Assembly (NCBI GenBank): GCA_937871355.1
Contig: CALMPX010000262.1
Span: 1-5,860 of the forward strand
Origin: an uncultured Bdellovibrio sp.
Lineage (GTDB): Bacteria > Bdellovibrionota > Bdellovibrionia > Bdellovibrionales > Bdellovibrionaceae
DNA: 5,860 bases
Direction of reading: 5' to 3'
Position numbers and translations under genes: made by a program. The notes beneath the pieces were generated by a model. It was given only the letters and a program-made list of their open reading frames with translations, was not told the origin of the DNA and did not search any database. This document shows positions 4,761-5,860 of this stretch, piece by piece. The first letter of the stretch is position 1, and every line of letters starts with the position of its first letter.

Positions 4761-5860
4761 CTACATCATACCGCCCATACCGTGGTCTCCGCCCATACCT
4801 GGCATTCCGCCGCCTGCAGGAGAATCTTTTTTCGGAGCATCAGCAATCATCGTTTCCGTTGTTAACATCAATGAAGCTACTGAAGCGGCATTTGTTAAGG
4901 CGCAACGAACAACTTTAACGGGATCAATAACACCGTCTTTTAATAAGTCCGTGTATTCATCAGAGAAGGCGTTGTAACCGTACGTTGTTGATTTTTCTAA
5001 TAAGATATTGTTCACAACGATGGCGCCATCAAGACCGCCGTTTGTAGCGATTTGACGAACAGGCTCTTCACAAGCGCGTTTGATGATATTCGCACCGAAA
5101 CGTTCGTCTTCTGTGAATTTAGCTTTTGTGATTTGTTGAGAAGCACGAAGTAATGCTGTTCCGCCGCCAGCAACGATACCTTCTTCAACCGCCGCGCGAG
5201 TGGCATTCAAAGCATCTTCAACACGAGCTTTTTTCTCTTTCATTTCAACTTCAGATCCACCGCCAACGTGAATAACCGCTACACCACCAGCTAATTTAGC
5301 AAGGCGTTCTTTCAATTTTTCTTTGTCGTAGTCAGAAGTTGTTTCTTCGATTTGAGCTTTGATTTGAGAAACGCGACCGGCGATATCTGCTTTTTTACCA
5401 GCGCCATCAATCACTGTCGTGTTGTCTTTGTCGATCACGATACGTTTTGCCGTACCTAATTGAGCGGCCGTTGTTTGATCTAATTTCATTCCTAGATCTT
5501 CAGAAACAACAGTTCCGTTAGTTAAAATAGCGATATCTTCTAACATCGCTTTACGTCTGTCGCCGAAGCCCGGAGCTTTAACGGCACAAACGTGTAAAGT
5601 TCCACGTAATTTATTAACAACAAGTGTTGCTAAGGCTTCGCCATCAACATCTTCAGCGATGATCAAAAGTGGACGACCTTGTTTTGCCACAGCTTCTAAA
5701 ACTGTGATCATATCTTTCATCGCCGAGATTTTTTTGTCATAGATAAGAACGTAAGCATTTTCTAAAACTGCTTCCATTTTTTCTGCATTTGTTACGACAT
5801 AAGGGCATAAGTAACCACGGTCAAATCGCATACCTTCAACAGTTGTGACTTCTGTTCTAC
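4761..5860 (-). CDS. groL: Chaperonin GroEL, C-terminal two thirds (partial, runs off right edge)
   Basis: About 366 codons of the 60-kDa chaperonin GroEL are visible. GroEL is the double-ring ATP-driven cage that folds cytosolic proteins together with GroES. The frame stays open from the TAG at 4763-4761 to the right edge. Codons upstream of the internal ATG at 5831 read RTEVTTVEG before MRFDRGYL, matching about residues 184-200 of E. coli GroEL, so that ATG is not the start. Counting that Met as residue 193, numbering agrees with E. coli to the end (548): VKAPGFGDRRKAML of the apical domain, the ATPase aspartate of ARVEDALNATRAAVEEG (Asp398), AGGG at 413-416, Asp495 in VIDPVKV, and the flexible GGM-rich tail ending HGMGGMM. 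A lone His and Asp interrupt the tail repeat. groES, usually directly upstream, would lie beyond the window. Heat-shock control sites (CIRCE or sigma32) would also be outside. Confidence 0.98.
   Translation of the reverse strand, partial: RTEVTTVEGMRFDRGYLCPYVVTNAEKMEAVLENAYVLIYDKKISAMKDMITVLEAVAKQGRPLLIIAEDVDGEALATLVVNKLRGTLHVCAVKAPGFGDRRKAMLEDIAILTNGTVVSEDLGMKLDQTTAAQLGTAKRIVIDKDNTTVIDGAGKKADIAGRVSQIKAQIEETTSDYDKEKLKERLAKLAGGVAVIHVGGGSEVEMKEKKARVEDALNATRAAVEEGIVAGGGTALLRASQQITKAKFTEDERFGANIIKRACEEPVRQIATNGGLDGAIVVNNILLEKSTTYGYNAFSDEYTDLLKDGVIDPVKVVRCALTNAASVASLMLTTETMIADAPKKDSPAGGGMPGMGGDHGMGGMM

Noticed and set aside
5012..5206. Minus-strand 64-codon frame inside groEL
   Set aside because: It lies in another frame of the highly conserved groEL sequence, so it is a chance reading frame.
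5829..5831. ATG at 5831 as the start of groEL
   Set aside because: The frame stays open upstream with GroEL-specific residues (TTVEG before MRFDRGYL), and the Met corresponds to about residue 193 of the full protein.

Overview
The window looks like chromosomal DNA from a Gram-negative, rather AT-rich bacterium. A Bdellovibrionota-type predator or a relative is my best guess. It rests on the combination of a YkuD_2-type murein L,D-transpeptidase, a pseudolysin-like secreted M4 protease and a GroEL of standard length with a GGM tail. This is a moderate-to-low confidence inference; no gene here settles the taxonomy.

Layout from left to right: (1) the first 17 codons of an exported protein run off the left edge on the minus strand; (2) a 220-bp divergent intergenic region holds an inverted repeat over a candidate promoter; (3) a plus-strand putative lipoprotein carries a complete L,D-transpeptidase catalytic domain; (4) a short spacer with overlapping hairpins leads to a plus-strand 168-aa single-pass membrane protein of unknown function; (5) a convergent minus-strand 472-aa polytopic GT-C glycosyltransferase ends 9 bp from it; (6) a 159-bp divergent spacer carries a perfect 10-bp palindrome and a consensus -10; (7) a plus-strand secreted M4 metalloprotease follows; (8) a strong bidirectional terminator separates it from (9) the C-terminal two thirds of groEL on the minus strand, whose 5' end lies beyond the right edge.

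Apart from groEL, most genes here act in or beyond the cell envelope: peptidoglycan cross-linking or editing, lipid-linked sugar transfer, secreted proteolysis, and one small membrane-anchored protein. They lie on alternating strands with their own control regions, so they are neighbours rather than an obvious single operon. Only the L,D-transpeptidase and the 168-aa protein could be co-transcribed. I see no rRNA, tRNA, CRISPR array, insertion sequence or phage gene, and no gene-free stretch longer than 300 bases. I found no convincing undescribed system. The best leads are the unknown membrane protein, the regulatory inverted repeats in the two divergent spacers, and the protease's loss of one conserved disulfide.
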